Source of the DNA: a virus
IMG/VR virus record: IMGVR_UViG_3300048831_000054
Location: 1-62,151 of that record
DNA: 62,151 nucleotides
Reading direction: 5' to 3' (one strand)
Each line of letters starts with the position of its first letter. Positions within the stretch are counted from its first letter, which is position 1. The notes under the pieces are model-generated. The model saw only the letters and a list, made by a program, of their open reading frames with translations, did no database searches and was not told where the DNA came from. The translations under genes were made by a program, and so were the position numbers. Of this stretch, positions 1 through 8,110 are shown in pieces.

Positions 1-1735
1 GGCGGTACGAGCCGCCGTCGTACGGCAGGAACGACACGCCCGACATCTCATCGAAGTGCTCCCACACGAACGCCCCGACCGCAGGCCACTCCTTCTCAGT
101 CACGTTGATGGTGACAGATGGCTTGTGCTCGCAGTAGTGGCGCTGGAACACCAGCCAGAGCTTGAGGTGCTGGATGGCGGAGAGCTGCTCGCGCAGCAGC
201 GCGCCCTCTGGCGCCTTCTTCGGGAAGGTGAACACCGTCGTGCTGTCCGGCTTCATGACGTCTGGCTCGGCGGGAACGCCGGCGGCGATCATGAACTTGG
301 TCAGCGGGTCCTTGTTGTCGGCGCGGACGCGGCGGAAGTAGAACTTGGCGTGGCGCGCGTGCAGGCCGCTGGCGCTGTCTACCTTCTGGGACACCGTGCC
401 GGATGGCTTGATGCAGGTGATGGCGGCTGACTGCTGGATGCCGAGGACCTCTGCGAACTCCTTATTGGTCTCGACGGCGACCTGGCGCAGCTCCTCAAGG
501 CGGGCCGGCAGCTCTGGGTCATCTGGGTTGTTGAGCAGCGGGTTGTCCAGCACGCCGGTCATTGACACGCCCAGCAACCGCTCCTCTTCCGTGTTGTTCT
601 TCCAGATCTTGCGCAGGTACGGGAAGTGCGTCAGCGTGGACTGGTACGTGCCGAGGATGGTGGCGATGCGGAACTTCCTCTTCAGCGTCTCCATCGTGTC
701 CCACGCGCGCACCACAACTTCCGTGAGGTTGCAGAACTGATACGGCCGGAGGATGATCTCGCTGCACGGGTTGGTGCCGAACTCGAAGTCGAACTTGCGG
801 CGCCCGTTGCGCTTGACCACCAGCTTGGCGGCCTCGCGGTTGAAGATGCCTCGCTCGCCTGACTTCGACTCATAGAGTGACAGCCACTCCTGCATGAAGA
901 TGCCGACGTCCGGGCGCTCAGTGTAGCACGCGCTGTTGTTGGCCAGGGCCCGCTGCGGCTGGCTCTCCCACCAGGCGCCTGCCTTGGCGTGGCGCATGCG
1001 GTCGTCAGAGAGGTTGGACAGGGAGATCATGGCCGAGCGGCGCACGCCACCGACGACCACCACCTCACCGATCTTGCACATGATGTCGTGGCACTCGAGG
1101 CTGGTCAGCTTGCGGCCGGCGGCTGCCTTGAACGTCTTCGTGACGAACTTGAACAGCTCGATCAGCGGGCCTGGGCCAGAGGCACGGCCGCCGAACGTCT
1201 TCAGGCGAGCACCGGCAGGGCGCACCTTTGAGGTGTCCCACTTAGGCGCCTCACCCGAGTACAGCATGGCGATGAGCTGGCGCAGCGCCTTGGCCCAACC
1301 TTCCTTGCTGTCATGCACGACGATGATGGAGTCGCTGTCAAAGATCAGCTCAGGGATCTCAGGCAGCTTGGTGACGTACTGGCGCTCGACGCTGAAGCCG
1401 ACGCCGGTACCGCAGAGGAGGATGTACATGGCCTCGTCAAAGGCCTTCTGGTCGTCAATCGGCAGGTACGAGCAGTTGTAGCCGGCCGTGTTGTCGCGCT
1501 CGAGGGCGGGGCCAGCCGTCATGATGGCCCGCATCGATGGCATCACGTGGTCGCCCTCAACGTTGGACTGCAGCTCCTTCAGCAGCTCAGGTGGGATGGT
1601 GTAGGTGAACTTTTCAAGCAGGTGCTTCGAGATGAAGTCAAAGTAGCGTTGCGCCGACTCTGCCCAGTTCTCTCGCCGTTTCTTGTCATCAAGGTAGCGA
1701 GCGTACCGGGATTTGGAAATGAACGTCTCATACAT
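1..1735 (-). CDS. nrdJ: Adenosylcobalamin-dependent (class II) ribonucleotide reductase, 3' end cut by window
   Basis: Reduces ribonucleoside triphosphates to deoxyribonucleotides for phage DNA synthesis. About 578 codons are present and the C-terminus lies beyond the left edge. The translation matches monomeric RTPR-type class II enzymes. A finger-loop NPCSEI is at about residues 322-327, whose Cys would be the thiyl radical site, and a downstream SGTVSQ..DSASG segment is typical of this family. The start is ATG at 1735-1733, with GGAGAG just upstream. T4 uses a class I NrdA/NrdB pair instead, so cofactor use differs: this enzyme needs B12 and no oxygen-dependent NrdB partner. The C-terminal redox cysteines cannot be checked here. 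Confidence 0.88.
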   Translation of the reverse strand, partial: MYETFISKSRYARYLDDKKRRENWAESAQRYFDFISKHLLEKFTYTIPPELLKELQSNVEGDHVMPSMRAIMTAGPALERDNTAGYNCSYLPIDDQKAFDEAMYILLCGTGVGFSVERQYVTKLPEIPELIFDSDSIIVVHDSKEGWAKALRQLIAMLYSGEAPKWDTSKVRPAGARLKTFGGRASGPGPLIELFKFVTKTFKAAAGRKLTSLECHDIMCKIGEVVVVGGVRRSAMISLSNLSDDRMRHAKAGAWWESQPQRALANNSACYTERPDVGIFMQEWLSLYESKSGERGIFNREAAKLVVKRNGRRKFDFEFGTNPCSEIILRPYQFCNLTEVVVRAWDTMETLKRKFRIATILGTYQSTLTHFPYLRKIWKNNTEEERLLGVSMTGVLDNPLLNNPDDPELPARLEELRQVAVETNKEFAEVLGIQQSAAITCIKPSGTVSQKVDSASGLHARHAKFYFRRVRADNKDPLTKFMIAAGVPAEPDVMKPDSTTVFTFPKKAPEGALLREQLSAIQHLKLWLVFQRHYCEHKPSVTINVTEKEWPAVGAFVWEHFDEMSGVSFLPYDGGSYR

Positions 1736-1828
1736 TTTTCTCTCTCCAACAATATACAAAGATCCGCCACCAGAGCGGTCCCCTTTTTCTAGAGCAAAAG
1801 ATCCCCTCGACGCGTCACTGCGTCAAAA

Positions 1829-2410
1829 TTAACGCCACACTCTTTGGAGGGTAAAGTCTCTTACTTCAGATATCCTGCGCATCCACCCGTTCAGGAAGAT
1901 GGTCTGTGATGGGTCTCTCTCAACGATCCGCCTGTAGAAGGCCTCTCTCAAGTCAGCGATGTTATTTATGACGGCCAGCCCATTCGCGTTCCTGAGAAGT
2001 CCGAACGTTTCTGGACCAAGGACGCCGTCGACCGTCGCGCCGAGCGCCTGCTGCAGGAACTTGATCGCGCGTACCACCCCGTGGTTTACAGCGCCGTCGA
2101 AGTGGATGATTGTAAGCGGGTCTGACAGCTGGTCACAGCCTGAGCCCTCCCAGTACCGCACGTAGTAGATCTCCATCGTCTGGGCCAGGTCGAGCGCCGC
2201 CACGTTCACGTCAGGGTTGGCGTTCTGCGCCACGCCGTACTTCGTCTCACCGCCTCGGTCGGCGCGCTCGTTCACGTACCCTACCTTGCGCCGCTGCAGC
2301 GCCGTATCCATGGCGCCACGAATGACATCTGGGTCGGTGGGGTCCCAGTGGGCGCCCACCTCATACAGCATGGCATGGTTGAAGGCCTCGGTGAAGTCCC
2401 GTGGGTACAA
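1829..2410 (-). CDS. Endolysin, GH108 lysozyme with peptidoglycan-binding domain
   Basis: Cleaves peptidoglycan for lysis. The N-terminal half has the GH108 pattern: an early Glu in LYEVG, then DRGGETKYGVAQ, with an insertion of about 24 residues between them. The C-terminal half has a PG-binding-3 type repeat (VDGVLGPETFG). No signal peptide is seen, so it probably needs a holin, none of which is recognised here. Start choice: GGAGG at 2420-2416 is five bases from an in-frame TTG at 2410-2408. The in-frame GTG at 2416 overlaps the Shine-Dalgarno and is less likely. A late promoter and an RBS-sequestering hairpin lie directly upstream. About 193 aa. Confidence 0.85.
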   Translation of the reverse strand: MYPRDFTEAFNHAMLYEVGAHWDPTDPDVIRGAMDTALQRRKVGYVNERADRGGETKYGVAQNANPDVNVAALDLAQTMEIYYVRYWEGSGCDQLSDPLTIIHFDGAVNHGVVRAIKFLQQALGATVDGVLGPETFGLLRNANGLAVINNIADLREAFYRRIVERDPSQTIFLNGWMRRISEVRDFTLQRVWR

Positions 2411-2415
2411 GCGCA

Positions 2416-2434
2416 CCTCCCTGAATCAGGGAGG
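2416..2434 (-). promoter_or_regulatory. Hairpin that can hide the endolysin ribosome binding site
   Basis: On the minus strand CCTCCCTG (2434-2427) and CAGGGAGG (2423-2416) form an 8-bp perfect stem with a 3-nt loop. The 3' arm contains the GGAGG used by the endolysin. A transcript starting at the predicted late start (about 2429) lacks most of the 5' arm. Read-through RNA from upstream contains both arms. This is the layout known for T4 gene e. Confidence 0.7.
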
Positions 2435-2440
2435 TATTTA
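2435..2440 (-). promoter_or_regulatory. T4-type late promoter core (endolysin)
   Basis: TAAATA on the minus strand, preceded by GG. Predicted start is near 2429, about 19 nt before the TTG start codon. Confidence 0.65.
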
Positions 2441-2451
2441 CCGGCGCCGTG

Positions 2452-2967
2452 TCAGTGGGTGAGTAGGTCACCGACGACCTTGCTGCCAATGTACTTGTGA
2501 AGGTCGTGCGGTCCGATGACGACGGCGAGCTGCAGGACGCTGCCGTTTGGCTGCGTCACGGGGCCGACTGGATGCACCAGCGCCGTGGCCTTGTTGATCA
2601 TTGGGTGCACCACTGAGATCCTGTCACTGTAGTCAATGACGCGGACCTCAAGCGTTCGCAGGTTCATCTCGGTCGGCGAGAAGGAGTAGGCGAAGTACTG
2701 CGTGGTCGCGCAGTTTGGCACCGGCACCGTGTCGAGCTGGTACGTCTCGTGGTCGGTCACGAGGATGTTCCAGCAGGACGGGACCCAGAACTCGAAGTTG
2801 TTAACGCGGATCTTCATCCCTGGGCCTGTCGTCTCCTCGAGGTAGGTGATCTTTGACTGCACGAAGTCGCACAGCGTCGCGCTGAATGACCAGTGGTACT
2901 TCACCATCACTGGCGCCGTCAGGCTGTCAATGATGTACGGCTTGCCGTAGTCCGGTAGAATTAGCAT
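2452..2967 (-). CDS. Conserved phage protein of unknown function
   Basis: 171 aa, soluble, no signal peptide or membrane segment. It starts with ATG and its start lies two bases from the stop of uvsW upstream, so the two are probably co-translated. A central segment (FWVPSCWNILVTD) and a later HPMINKA segment look like conserved cores. I recall similar proteins beside uvsW in other T4-like phages, but no function is known to me. Not recognised as an enzyme. Confidence 0.7.
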   Translation of the reverse strand: MLILPDYGKPYIIDSLTAPVMVKYHWSFSATLCDFVQSKITYLEETTGPGMKIRVNNFEFWVPSCWNILVTDHETYQLDTVPVPNCATTQYFAYSFSPTEMNLRTLEVRVIDYSDRISVVHPMINKATALVHPVGPVTQPNGSVLQLAVVIGPHDLHKYIGSKVVGDLLTH

Positions 2968-2968
2968 C

Positions 2969-4390
2969 TCACTCCTTTACCTTGAGAACCTGCTTCTTGG
3001 ATATTGGGTACCTGGCCTCGTTGTAGTACTTCTGGCGCTCCTTGAAGTGCTTTCGTGACCACTTCAGCTTGCTGTGAATGTCAACGACGTGGACCGCCTG
3101 CTTGTCGTCGGCCAGCCGCAGCCCCCGGCCGATGGACTGGATGGCCTTGATGAATGACTTCCCAGGGTCAACCATCATAAGGCAGAACACGCGGTCGATG
3201 CTGATGCCCGTTGACGCGATGCCTGCCGAGGCGATCACGATGAGGTCGTTGCGCTGCTCGAACATGTCGTAGTGCTCACGGCGCAGGTCCTTGGGTGAGT
3301 CACCGTAGAGGAACACGCAGTCCTTGATAAGCATTGACAGCTTCTTGCCGAAGTCGATCGAGTTCACCAGCACGAGCGTGTTGCCGTGGGCCGCGCACTT
3401 GGAGATGATGAGATTGGCGATGATCTCCATCCGCGCTGGCGACTTGGACACGAACGCCTTCTCGGCGGCGTAGTCAGGGAACTCCTCGTCGACGTACGTC
3501 TCATTGAGCTCGATCGGCTCGATCTCAAGCTTGGCGAGGTAACCATTGTCTATGAGCCATGAGGCCGGGATCTCCTTGAGGATCGGGCCGATTGCTGACT
3601 GCAGGGAGAGCTGGTCCGACTGCGGCTTGGGGAAGGTGCCAGTGACGCCGAACCGGAACGGGATGTGCTTGCCGTCCTCATTCAGCAGCTTCTGCGCGAC
3701 GCTCGCCTTGATGCCGTGGGCCTCGTCCCAGATCAAGACCTGAAAGTCACGCAGGATGGCTGGGTTGTACTGCAGCGCCTGCCACGTGGCCACGACGTTC
3801 GCCTTGGTCACGTCCTTCTGGTCGCCGCTGTAGCAACCTGTCTCGAGCCCAAGCGCTGCATACCACTCAGCCGTCTGGTCGACGAGGTCAGCTGACGGCA
3901 CGATGGTGATGGTGCGGTACTCGGCGCGTGAGTAGATGTAGGCGATGCCTGCGGTGATTGAGGTCTTCCCGGCGCCGGTGCCTGCGATGATGAAGCCGCT
4001 GCCAGCGTCGATGCACGCGTTGATGCACTCAACCTGGTAGGGCCGCAGCTTGAACTTCTTACCGTACACCTCACGGTGCAGGAACATCAGCTCAGTGGCC
4101 GACTCGGCCGGGTTGGGCCAGACCTTTCGGTGGTCGACCAGCTCTACCTCGTAGCCCCACCCCTCAAGGTAAGGCAGCACCTGTGAGAGCAGGCGCTGGT
4201 AGGTCTTGCCGGTCTTCTCGAAGAAGCGGATCTTGCCGTCCCACCTGCCTAGCTTGTAGGCAGGCATGAAGAAGTAGCCGTCGACGTGCACGCCGAACTT
4301 GTTCCACAGGAACTCGATGTCCTGCGGCTCAAGCCCTCCCAGCGTGCACCAGACCTCGTCCCTGACGGTAAGGACGCACCGCTTAGGCAT
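2969..4390 (-). CDS. uvsW: UvsW-type ATP-dependent DNA/RNA helicase
   Basis: SF2 helicase that in T4 unwinds R-loops and branched DNA and switches replication from origin- to recombination-dependent mode. 473 aa. The T4 UvsW-like N-terminal domain spans roughly residues 1-100 (VDGYFFMPAYKLGRWDG), then Walker A GTGAGKT (137-143), DEAH (222-225), motif III VTGTF (249-253) and motif VI QSIGRGLR. It overlaps the upstream gene by 8 nt. It sits with uvsY and uvsX, forming a recombination-replication block. Confidence 0.95.
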   Translation of the reverse strand: MPKRCVLTVRDEVWCTLGGLEPQDIEFLWNKFGVHVDGYFFMPAYKLGRWDGKIRFFEKTGKTYQRLLSQVLPYLEGWGYEVELVDHRKVWPNPAESATELMFLHREVYGKKFKLRPYQVECINACIDAGSGFIIAGTGAGKTSITAGIAYIYSRAEYRTITIVPSADLVDQTAEWYAALGLETGCYSGDQKDVTKANVVATWQALQYNPAILRDFQVLIWDEAHGIKASVAQKLLNEDGKHIPFRFGVTGTFPKPQSDQLSLQSAIGPILKEIPASWLIDNGYLAKLEIEPIELNETYVDEEFPDYAAEKAFVSKSPARMEIIANLIISKCAAHGNTLVLVNSIDFGKKLSMLIKDCVFLYGDSPKDLRREHYDMFEQRNDLIVIASAGIASTGISIDRVFCLMMVDPGKSFIKAIQSIGRGLRLADDKQAVHVVDIHSKLKWSRKHFKERQKYYNEARYPISKKQVLKVKE

Positions 4391-4964
4391 CGTTCAGGAA
4401 GACGTAGATGGTGTCGCCGGTGGTGTCGTAGGAGTCCTTGCCTCCGCCTGCAGTGAAGTGCCGGACGATATTGAGGTTGTGGATCAGCATTGACCAGCTG
4501 ATCTCCACGGGCTTGTTGTTGCCAGTGAGCGTCGTGACAGTGACGACAGAGAGGTACGATGACACCGTATTGATGAACTTCGTGATGCCGATCATCTCCT
4601 TGGGAGTGATTGGGTTTTTCTCCGTCAGCTCAAGCGTTGAGCCATCGCGCAGGACGATGACGTAGGAGATGTCGGTCTTCACGGTGCTGGCTCCTTGAAT
4701 GAAGTTCAACTTTGGGGTGGCACTTGACTTCGCCACGTTGACATTGATGGTGCCACCAGTCGGAGCGAAGACACCGCCTGTGCCCTGGTTGCCGCCCGCT
4801 GGCTGGTAGTTCCCGCCGCCAGCCGGGGCGAAGGGTTGGCTGCCATCATCGTCAATGATGATGGTGATGGTCCCGTCGTCGTTCAACGTGACGTCAGTAC
4901 CACCGACATTGGAGAAGTCGAACTCAAAGTCCTGGATGTCGTCCGCGTCGGCCTGCTGGTGCAT
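4383..4964 (-). CDS. Hypothetical protein with acidic and Gly-rich N-terminal half
   Basis: 193 aa. Residues 5-45 are rich in Asp (DFEFDF, then IIIDDDGSQ). Residues 45-80 are Gly/Pro-rich and contain repeated FAP(A/T)GG units. The C-terminal 110 residues look globular. The ATG at 4964 has AAGGGAG upstream. It lies between uvsY and uvsW and overlaps uvsW, suggesting a role in the recombination block. Function not recognised. Confidence 0.65.
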   Translation of the reverse strand: MHQQADADDIQDFEFDFSNVGGTDVTLNDDGTITIIIDDDGSQPFAPAGGGNYQPAGGNQGTGGVFAPTGGTINVNVAKSSATPKLNFIQGASTVKTDISYVIVLRDGSTLELTEKNPITPKEMIGITKFINTVSSYLSVVTVTTLTGNNKPVEISWSMLIHNLNIVRHFTAGGGKDSYDTTGDTIYVFLNDA

Positions 4965-4974
4965 GGTTGCTCCC

Positions 4975-5436
4975 TTAAAGAATCGCGTCCTGCAGCTCAG
5001 CGACGCGCAGTTTCGTGATGTGCGAGATCATCCAGCCCAGCTGCTTGAGGGCCTCAACGATGGCTCCCGCCTGGTCCTTGTGCAGCTTCACCTCGATCAG
5101 GATCTGGTTGAGCTCAACGATCTCTGGCTCACCGGCGATGTACGCCTGGATGTCCCGCGTCGAGAGCTGCCGTGAGTAGCCCTCGTTGTACTTCTTCCAC
5201 AGGCGCGACGTGACCTTCTCCTTCAGGTTCAGTACCCAGTCCTCCAGTGCCTTCAGCTCTTGGTGCGTCTGGTCGTAGCTCGACTGGTAGTGCGGCAGCG
5301 TTCGCGCGATCTCCTCCAGCCGCCTGCCCTCGACCTTGAAGATCGGCGCGGCGGCCTGGATCTTCTCCTCGTAGGAGGGCAGCACTGAGGCGAACTCAGT
5401 GAGCTTGTCTGACTCGAACTTCATGAGGAACGACAC
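4975..5436 (-). CDS. uvsY: UvsY-type recombination mediator
   Basis: In T4, UvsY loads UvsX onto gp32-coated ssDNA. About 153 aa. The C-terminal half aligns by eye with T4 UvsY: the stretch from LSTRDIQ through LKLGWMISHITKLR-like residues mirrors the T4 KHIQDMRA end. The middle is helical and coiled-coil-like. Start: GTG at 5436-5434, four bases after AGGAGG and directly after the TAG of the upstream gene (5440-5438); ATG at 5424 is the alternative. Closeness to uvsX and gene 32 supports the call. Confidence 0.72.
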   Translation of the reverse strand: MSFLMKFESDKLTEFASVLPSYEEKIQAAAPIFKVEGRRLEEIARTLPHYQSSYDQTHQELKALEDWVLNLKEKVTSRLWKKYNEGYSRQLSTRDIQAYIAGEPEIVELNQILIEVKLHKDQAGAIVEALKQLGWMISHITKLRVAELQDAIL

Positions 5437-5437
5437 G

Positions 5438-5680
5438 CTACCTCCTAATGACGATCTCACGACTCTCAGCGTCGTAGTCGATCAGCAAGTTTTCAATCAG
5501 CAGCGCGCCCTCGTTGATGACTATGAGGGGGTCGGCATTGACAATTATACCACCAGCACTGCCGCCGGAAAACGGCGTGAAGTGAAAGAGGCTGTTCGGT
5601 GCCAGGTGAATGTTCACGCCAGTGTACCCACCGCTCCTCAACAGGTCGGAGATCTTCTGGCGCGCGGCGGCGGTGATCAT
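5438..5680 (-). CDS. Small hypothetical protein
   Basis: 80 aa. Begins MITAAARQK and ends in a beta-rich segment (LLIDYDAESREIVIR). No Shine-Dalgarno is visible before the ATG at 5680, and a strong terminator lies just upstream, so expression may be low or use another start. Its TAG stop is part of the uvsY ribosome binding region. Not recognised. Confidence 0.5.
   Translation of the reverse strand: MITAAARQKISDLLRSGGYTGVNIHLAPNSLFHFTPFSGGSAGGIIVNADPLIVINEGALLIENLLIDYDAESREIVIRR
5544..5552 (-). promoter_or_regulatory. Extended -10 promoter candidate before uvsY
   Basis: Minus-strand TGGTATAAT fits TGnTATAAT. It lies inside the small gene just upstream of uvsY and downstream of the terminator at 5691-5721, so it could restart transcription for uvsY-uvsW. 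Confidence 0.4.
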
Positions 5681-5690
5681 CGTGGGTGAG

Positions 5691-5721
5691 AAAAACGGGT
5701 CCAGGCGCGGGGCCTGGACCC
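5691..5721 (-). terminator. Rho-independent terminator after uvsX block
   Basis: Minus-strand perfect 10-bp stem GGGTCCAGGC / GCCTGGACCC (5697-5706 with 5712-5721), 5-nt loop, followed by G and TTTTT. Strong canonical terminator. Confidence 0.85.
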
Positions 5722-5754
5722 TAAGTAGCTCTCGAAGAGGAGAAACGTGAGAGC

Positions 5755-5946
5755 TTATTCCTTGTCGGCGGGGACCAGGCTCAGGTCACCGATGACCTCC
5801 TTGACGCGCTTGAACAGCTTACCTGGGCTGTTCAGCACCTCACGCGTGGTCTCAGTGAACTCACCGGTCTCGCCCTTCGATGGGTAGGTCAGGATGAACC
5901 CGCCCTTGACGACGTCGATCGTGACTGCTTCTCCGTAGCTATTCAT
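5755..5946 (-). CDS. Small hypothetical protein downstream of uvsX
   Basis: 63 aa starting MNSYGEAVTIDVV. The ATG at 5946 has GGAGAGAAGG directly upstream, inside the end of uvsX (8-nt overlap), so it is translationally coupled to uvsX. It ends just before a strong terminator, so it is the last gene of the uvsX transcript. Function unknown. Confidence 0.7.
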   Translation of the reverse strand: MNSYGEAVTIDVVKGGFILTYPSKGETGEFTETTREVLNSPGKLFKRVKEVIGDLSLVPADKE

Positions 5947-7012
5947 CCTTCTCTCCTTCCTTTGCTTCCTCAGTCCAGGACTCTTTATCGTCCATGAGCT
6001 GGAGGACATTGCGTTCGGCCTCGACCACGATCGGGTGGCTGAGGATCTTCTTGACCAGCTCGGCGTCAAGGTGCTTGGTCTGGAACTTGATGGGGTCCTG
6101 ACCCGGCAGCTCGACTGACTTCCAGGACCCAGCCGTCTTGACGACGCCCATGTCCTCCATCATGTCGAGGAAGCCTGAGTAGGGGTCCATGCCTGCGTCC
6201 CACGGGACCTCGACCTCGGTCTTCTGACCGACCTGCGCGAAGCGGGACTTGTAGGTCTCGACCTTCATGCGCACGCCGACCACCTCGGTACCTTCCTTCA
6301 GCTTGGCAGGGACGATGAGGAGGATCTGCGACGCCGAGTAGCGGATGGCGTTGTTGATGATCCAAAGGCCCTGGCCATTCATGAGGTCAGTGTTCGGGAA
6401 GACCTGGTGTGTCAGGCAGAATGCCATCGGCCCGCGCTTGATGCGCGACACGATGGTGCGCAGCATGTGCTTCGCCTGCTTGGCGCGCTGGCCTTGGTCG
6501 CCCTTCTGCACGCCCGACTTGAAGTGCTCGTCCTCGCTGTCGGTGATGAGCATGTCGAGTGAGTCCAGCGCGATGATGACGCGCGGGGCGTCAAAGTTGC
6601 GCATGCCGTACGACTTCTCGTACTGCCCGATGAACTCAGACACGACGTTGACGACGTCGTTGAACGTGGTCACGCCGGCGTACATGAACTTGTCCTCAGA
6701 CACGTCCATGCCGATGCGCTTCAGCCAGCCAATGTCGAGCGCATTCTCGCTGTCAAGCAGCAGGATAAAGGCGCCCTCTGCCTGCGCGTTCTTCAACGCG
6801 TTGCACAGGATGAACGACTTGCCAGCGCCGGACGGGCCGGCGAAGCAGGTGACGCGCCCCTGTGGGATGCCACGCGTGAAGCTGCCAGAGATCCGCTTGT
6901 TGAGCGCCAGGTTGCCAGTACTCGCCCAGAAGCGGGGCGGGCTGAAGTCCGTGATGATGTTGTCCATCTTGGACACGGTCTTCTTGAAGTCCTTGAGAAA
7001 GGAAAGCGTCAT
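5939..7012 (-). CDS. uvsX: UvsX RecA-like recombinase
   Basis: Forms filaments on ssDNA and drives strand exchange in recombination-dependent replication. 357 aa. Walker A GPSGAGKS (59-66), a Walker B-like region LLLDSENALD, and RecA-fold loops. T4 UvsX is of similar length (about 390). Upstream is gene 32 and downstream a coupled small gene. The start ATG at 7012 has AAGGAG about 8 nt upstream. Confidence 0.95.
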   Translation of the reverse strand: MTLSFLKDFKKTVSKMDNIITDFSPPRFWASTGNLALNKRISGSFTRGIPQGRVTCFAGPSGAGKSFILCNALKNAQAEGAFILLLDSENALDIGWLKRIGMDVSEDKFMYAGVTTFNDVVNVVSEFIGQYEKSYGMRNFDAPRVIIALDSLDMLITDSEDEHFKSGVQKGDQGQRAKQAKHMLRTIVSRIKRGPMAFCLTHQVFPNTDLMNGQGLWIINNAIRYSASQILLIVPAKLKEGTEVVGVRMKVETYKSRFAQVGQKTEVEVPWDAGMDPYSGFLDMMEDMGVVKTAGSWKSVELPGQDPIKFQTKHLDAELVKKILSHPIVVEAERNVLQLMDDKESWTEEAKEGEKDE

Positions 7013-7030
7013 AGGTAACTCCTTAGAGAG

Positions 7031-7056
7031 AGGAGGGCGGCCAAGACCACCCTCCT
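7031..7056 (-). promoter_or_regulatory. Imperfect hairpin between gene 32 and uvsX
   Basis: AGGAGGGTGG and CCGCCCTCCT pair with one mismatch around a 6-nt loop in the 51-nt gap. There is no U-run, so it may be an mRNA processing or stability element, or a weak terminator, rather than a full terminator. Confidence 0.45.
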
Positions 7057-7063
7057 GTTAGAG

Positions 7064-7933
7064 TTACTTCGCGGCCTGAGCAGCCTTCGCGCGGGCGCGC
7101 AGCTGCTCAAGGACGGACGACGTGCTCTTCGTTGGCTCAGCTGCTGCTACGGGAGCCGTGGCGGCAGGTGCCTCCTCGGTCTTGACCGCAGCGACGGCGG
7201 CCAGCACTTGGGCCGGCGCGGCCTCTTCCTCGTCCTCATCCTCGGCCTTGAAGGCCTTGCCCGTCTGGTCAGCGATGAGCATCGCCTCCAGTGTGGCGCG
7301 GTCGATCTGCTTGGTGCGGAACGTCTTGAGGTCGTACAGCTCGATGCGCTCGATGATGGAGTCATCGAGGTCCGTCTGCTTCGGCGCGAAGTTGGACGTC
7401 GTGTACGAGTTCTGGCCGGAGCCTGTCTTCGTCTTGCGGAAGCGGAAGTTGTAGCCGCCCTTCAGCTCGAAGGGAGCCTCTTCCAGGTCACCAGACTGGA
7501 ACGCCGCCTGGATCTGCTTGAAGACCTGCGGGCCGAACTCAACCAGCTTGACGAGCTGGGACTGGTCGTGCTCGATCGGCGACTCGATCACGATGACCTG
7601 GCCGATGTAGCCCTTCTTCTTGTAGTACTTCTTGCCCATCGCCTCGTTCTCTTCGTCGTAGTACTTGCGCGCGAGGTCGCACACTGGGCAGGACTCGCCG
7701 TACATCGAGAGGCAGGGGACCTTCTTCTTCTCACCGTTGACGATGAGCTCGTGATTGAGGTTCTCAACCAGGAAGCCGAGGGGGTTCTCCTCGTCCAGGT
7801 CAGGCAGGAAGCGCACGACTGCGGTCGCACCTTCTTCCATCTTCCAGAAGGGGTAGAAAAGTTTCCAGGAGGGGTCTCCACCGCCGGTCTTCTGGGTGAA
7901 GGAGGCTTTCAGGGCGTCGAGGGATCGTTTCAT
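7064..7933 (-). CDS. 32: gp32-type single-stranded DNA-binding protein
   Basis: Coats ssDNA in replication, recombination and repair. 289 aa, close to T4 gp32 (301). Zinc ligands fit the T4 pattern: H61, C74, C82 and C85 (T4: H64, C77, C87, C90). An acidic stretch (KAEDEDEEE) is followed by an Ala/Pro/Glu-rich linker and an Ala/Lys-rich C-terminus, unlike the strictly acidic T4 tail. The 5' region carries a late promoter, a leader stem and an upstream attenuator-like terminator, suggesting layered control. Confidence 0.93.
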   Translation of the reverse strand: MKRSLDALKASFTQKTGGGDPSWKLFYPFWKMEEGATAVVRFLPDLDEENPLGFLVENLNHELIVNGEKKKVPCLSMYGESCPVCDLARKYYDEENEAMGKKYYKKKGYIGQVIVIESPIEHDQSQLVKLVEFGPQVFKQIQAAFQSGDLEEAPFELKGGYNFRFRKTKTGSGQNSYTTSNFAPKQTDLDDSIIERIELYDLKTFRTKQIDRATLEAMLIADQTGKAFKAEDEDEEEAAPAQVLAAVAAVKTEEAPAATAPVAAAEPTKSTSSVLEQLRARAKAAQAAK

Positions 7934-7980
7934 GGTTCAAACTCCTTGTGCAAAGGTTCAAAATGCAAACAGTGAAAGTA

Positions 7981-7998
7981 CGTAAGCACTTGCTTACG
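7981..7998 (-). promoter_or_regulatory. Stem-loop in the gene 32 leader
   Basis: Minus-strand CGTAAGC-AAGT-GCTTACG is a perfect 7-bp stem with a 4-nt loop, 48 nt upstream of the gene 32 start and just after the late start site. T4 gp32 represses its own mRNA through a leader pseudoknot; by position this stem could serve a similar role. That is inference. Confidence 0.5.
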
Positions 7999-8004
7999 CA
8001 TCAC

Positions 8005-8012
8005 TATTTATA
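8005..8012 (-). promoter_or_regulatory. Full-consensus T4 late promoter (gene 32)
   Basis: Minus-strand TATAAATA, identical to the T4 late consensus, about 72 nt before the gene 32 start codon. Confidence 0.8.
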
Positions 8013-8050
8013 GTGGCCGCTCAATCGAGCGTCCCTGTCAGCGGAGGGAA

Positions 8051-8075
8051 AGAAGGCCCGCCAGGACGGCGGGCC
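8051..8075 (-). terminator. Rho-independent terminator or attenuator upstream of gene 32
   Basis: Perfect 8-bp stem GGCCCGCC / GGCGGGCC (8055-8062 with 8068-8075) followed on the minus strand by TTCTTTCC. It ends the upstream operon and could attenuate transcripts from the extended -10 at 8111-8119. Confidence 0.75.
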
Positions 8076-8110
8076 TCAAGTCAGCGGAGTTACTAAGAGA
8101 TGCAAGAACT

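Noticed and set aside
936-1481. Long plus-strand open frame opposite the ribonucleotide reductase
   Set aside because: High GC makes antisense frames stay open; the minus-strand product is a clear nrdJ.
1751-1756. TATATT as a -10 for nrdJ
   Set aside because: Predicted start would fall inside the Shine-Dalgarno; no -35; too weak to list.
5755-6069. Longer 104-codon version of the small gene after uvsX
   Set aside because: The first 41 codons are out-of-frame uvsX sequence; a strong ribosome site places the start at 5946.
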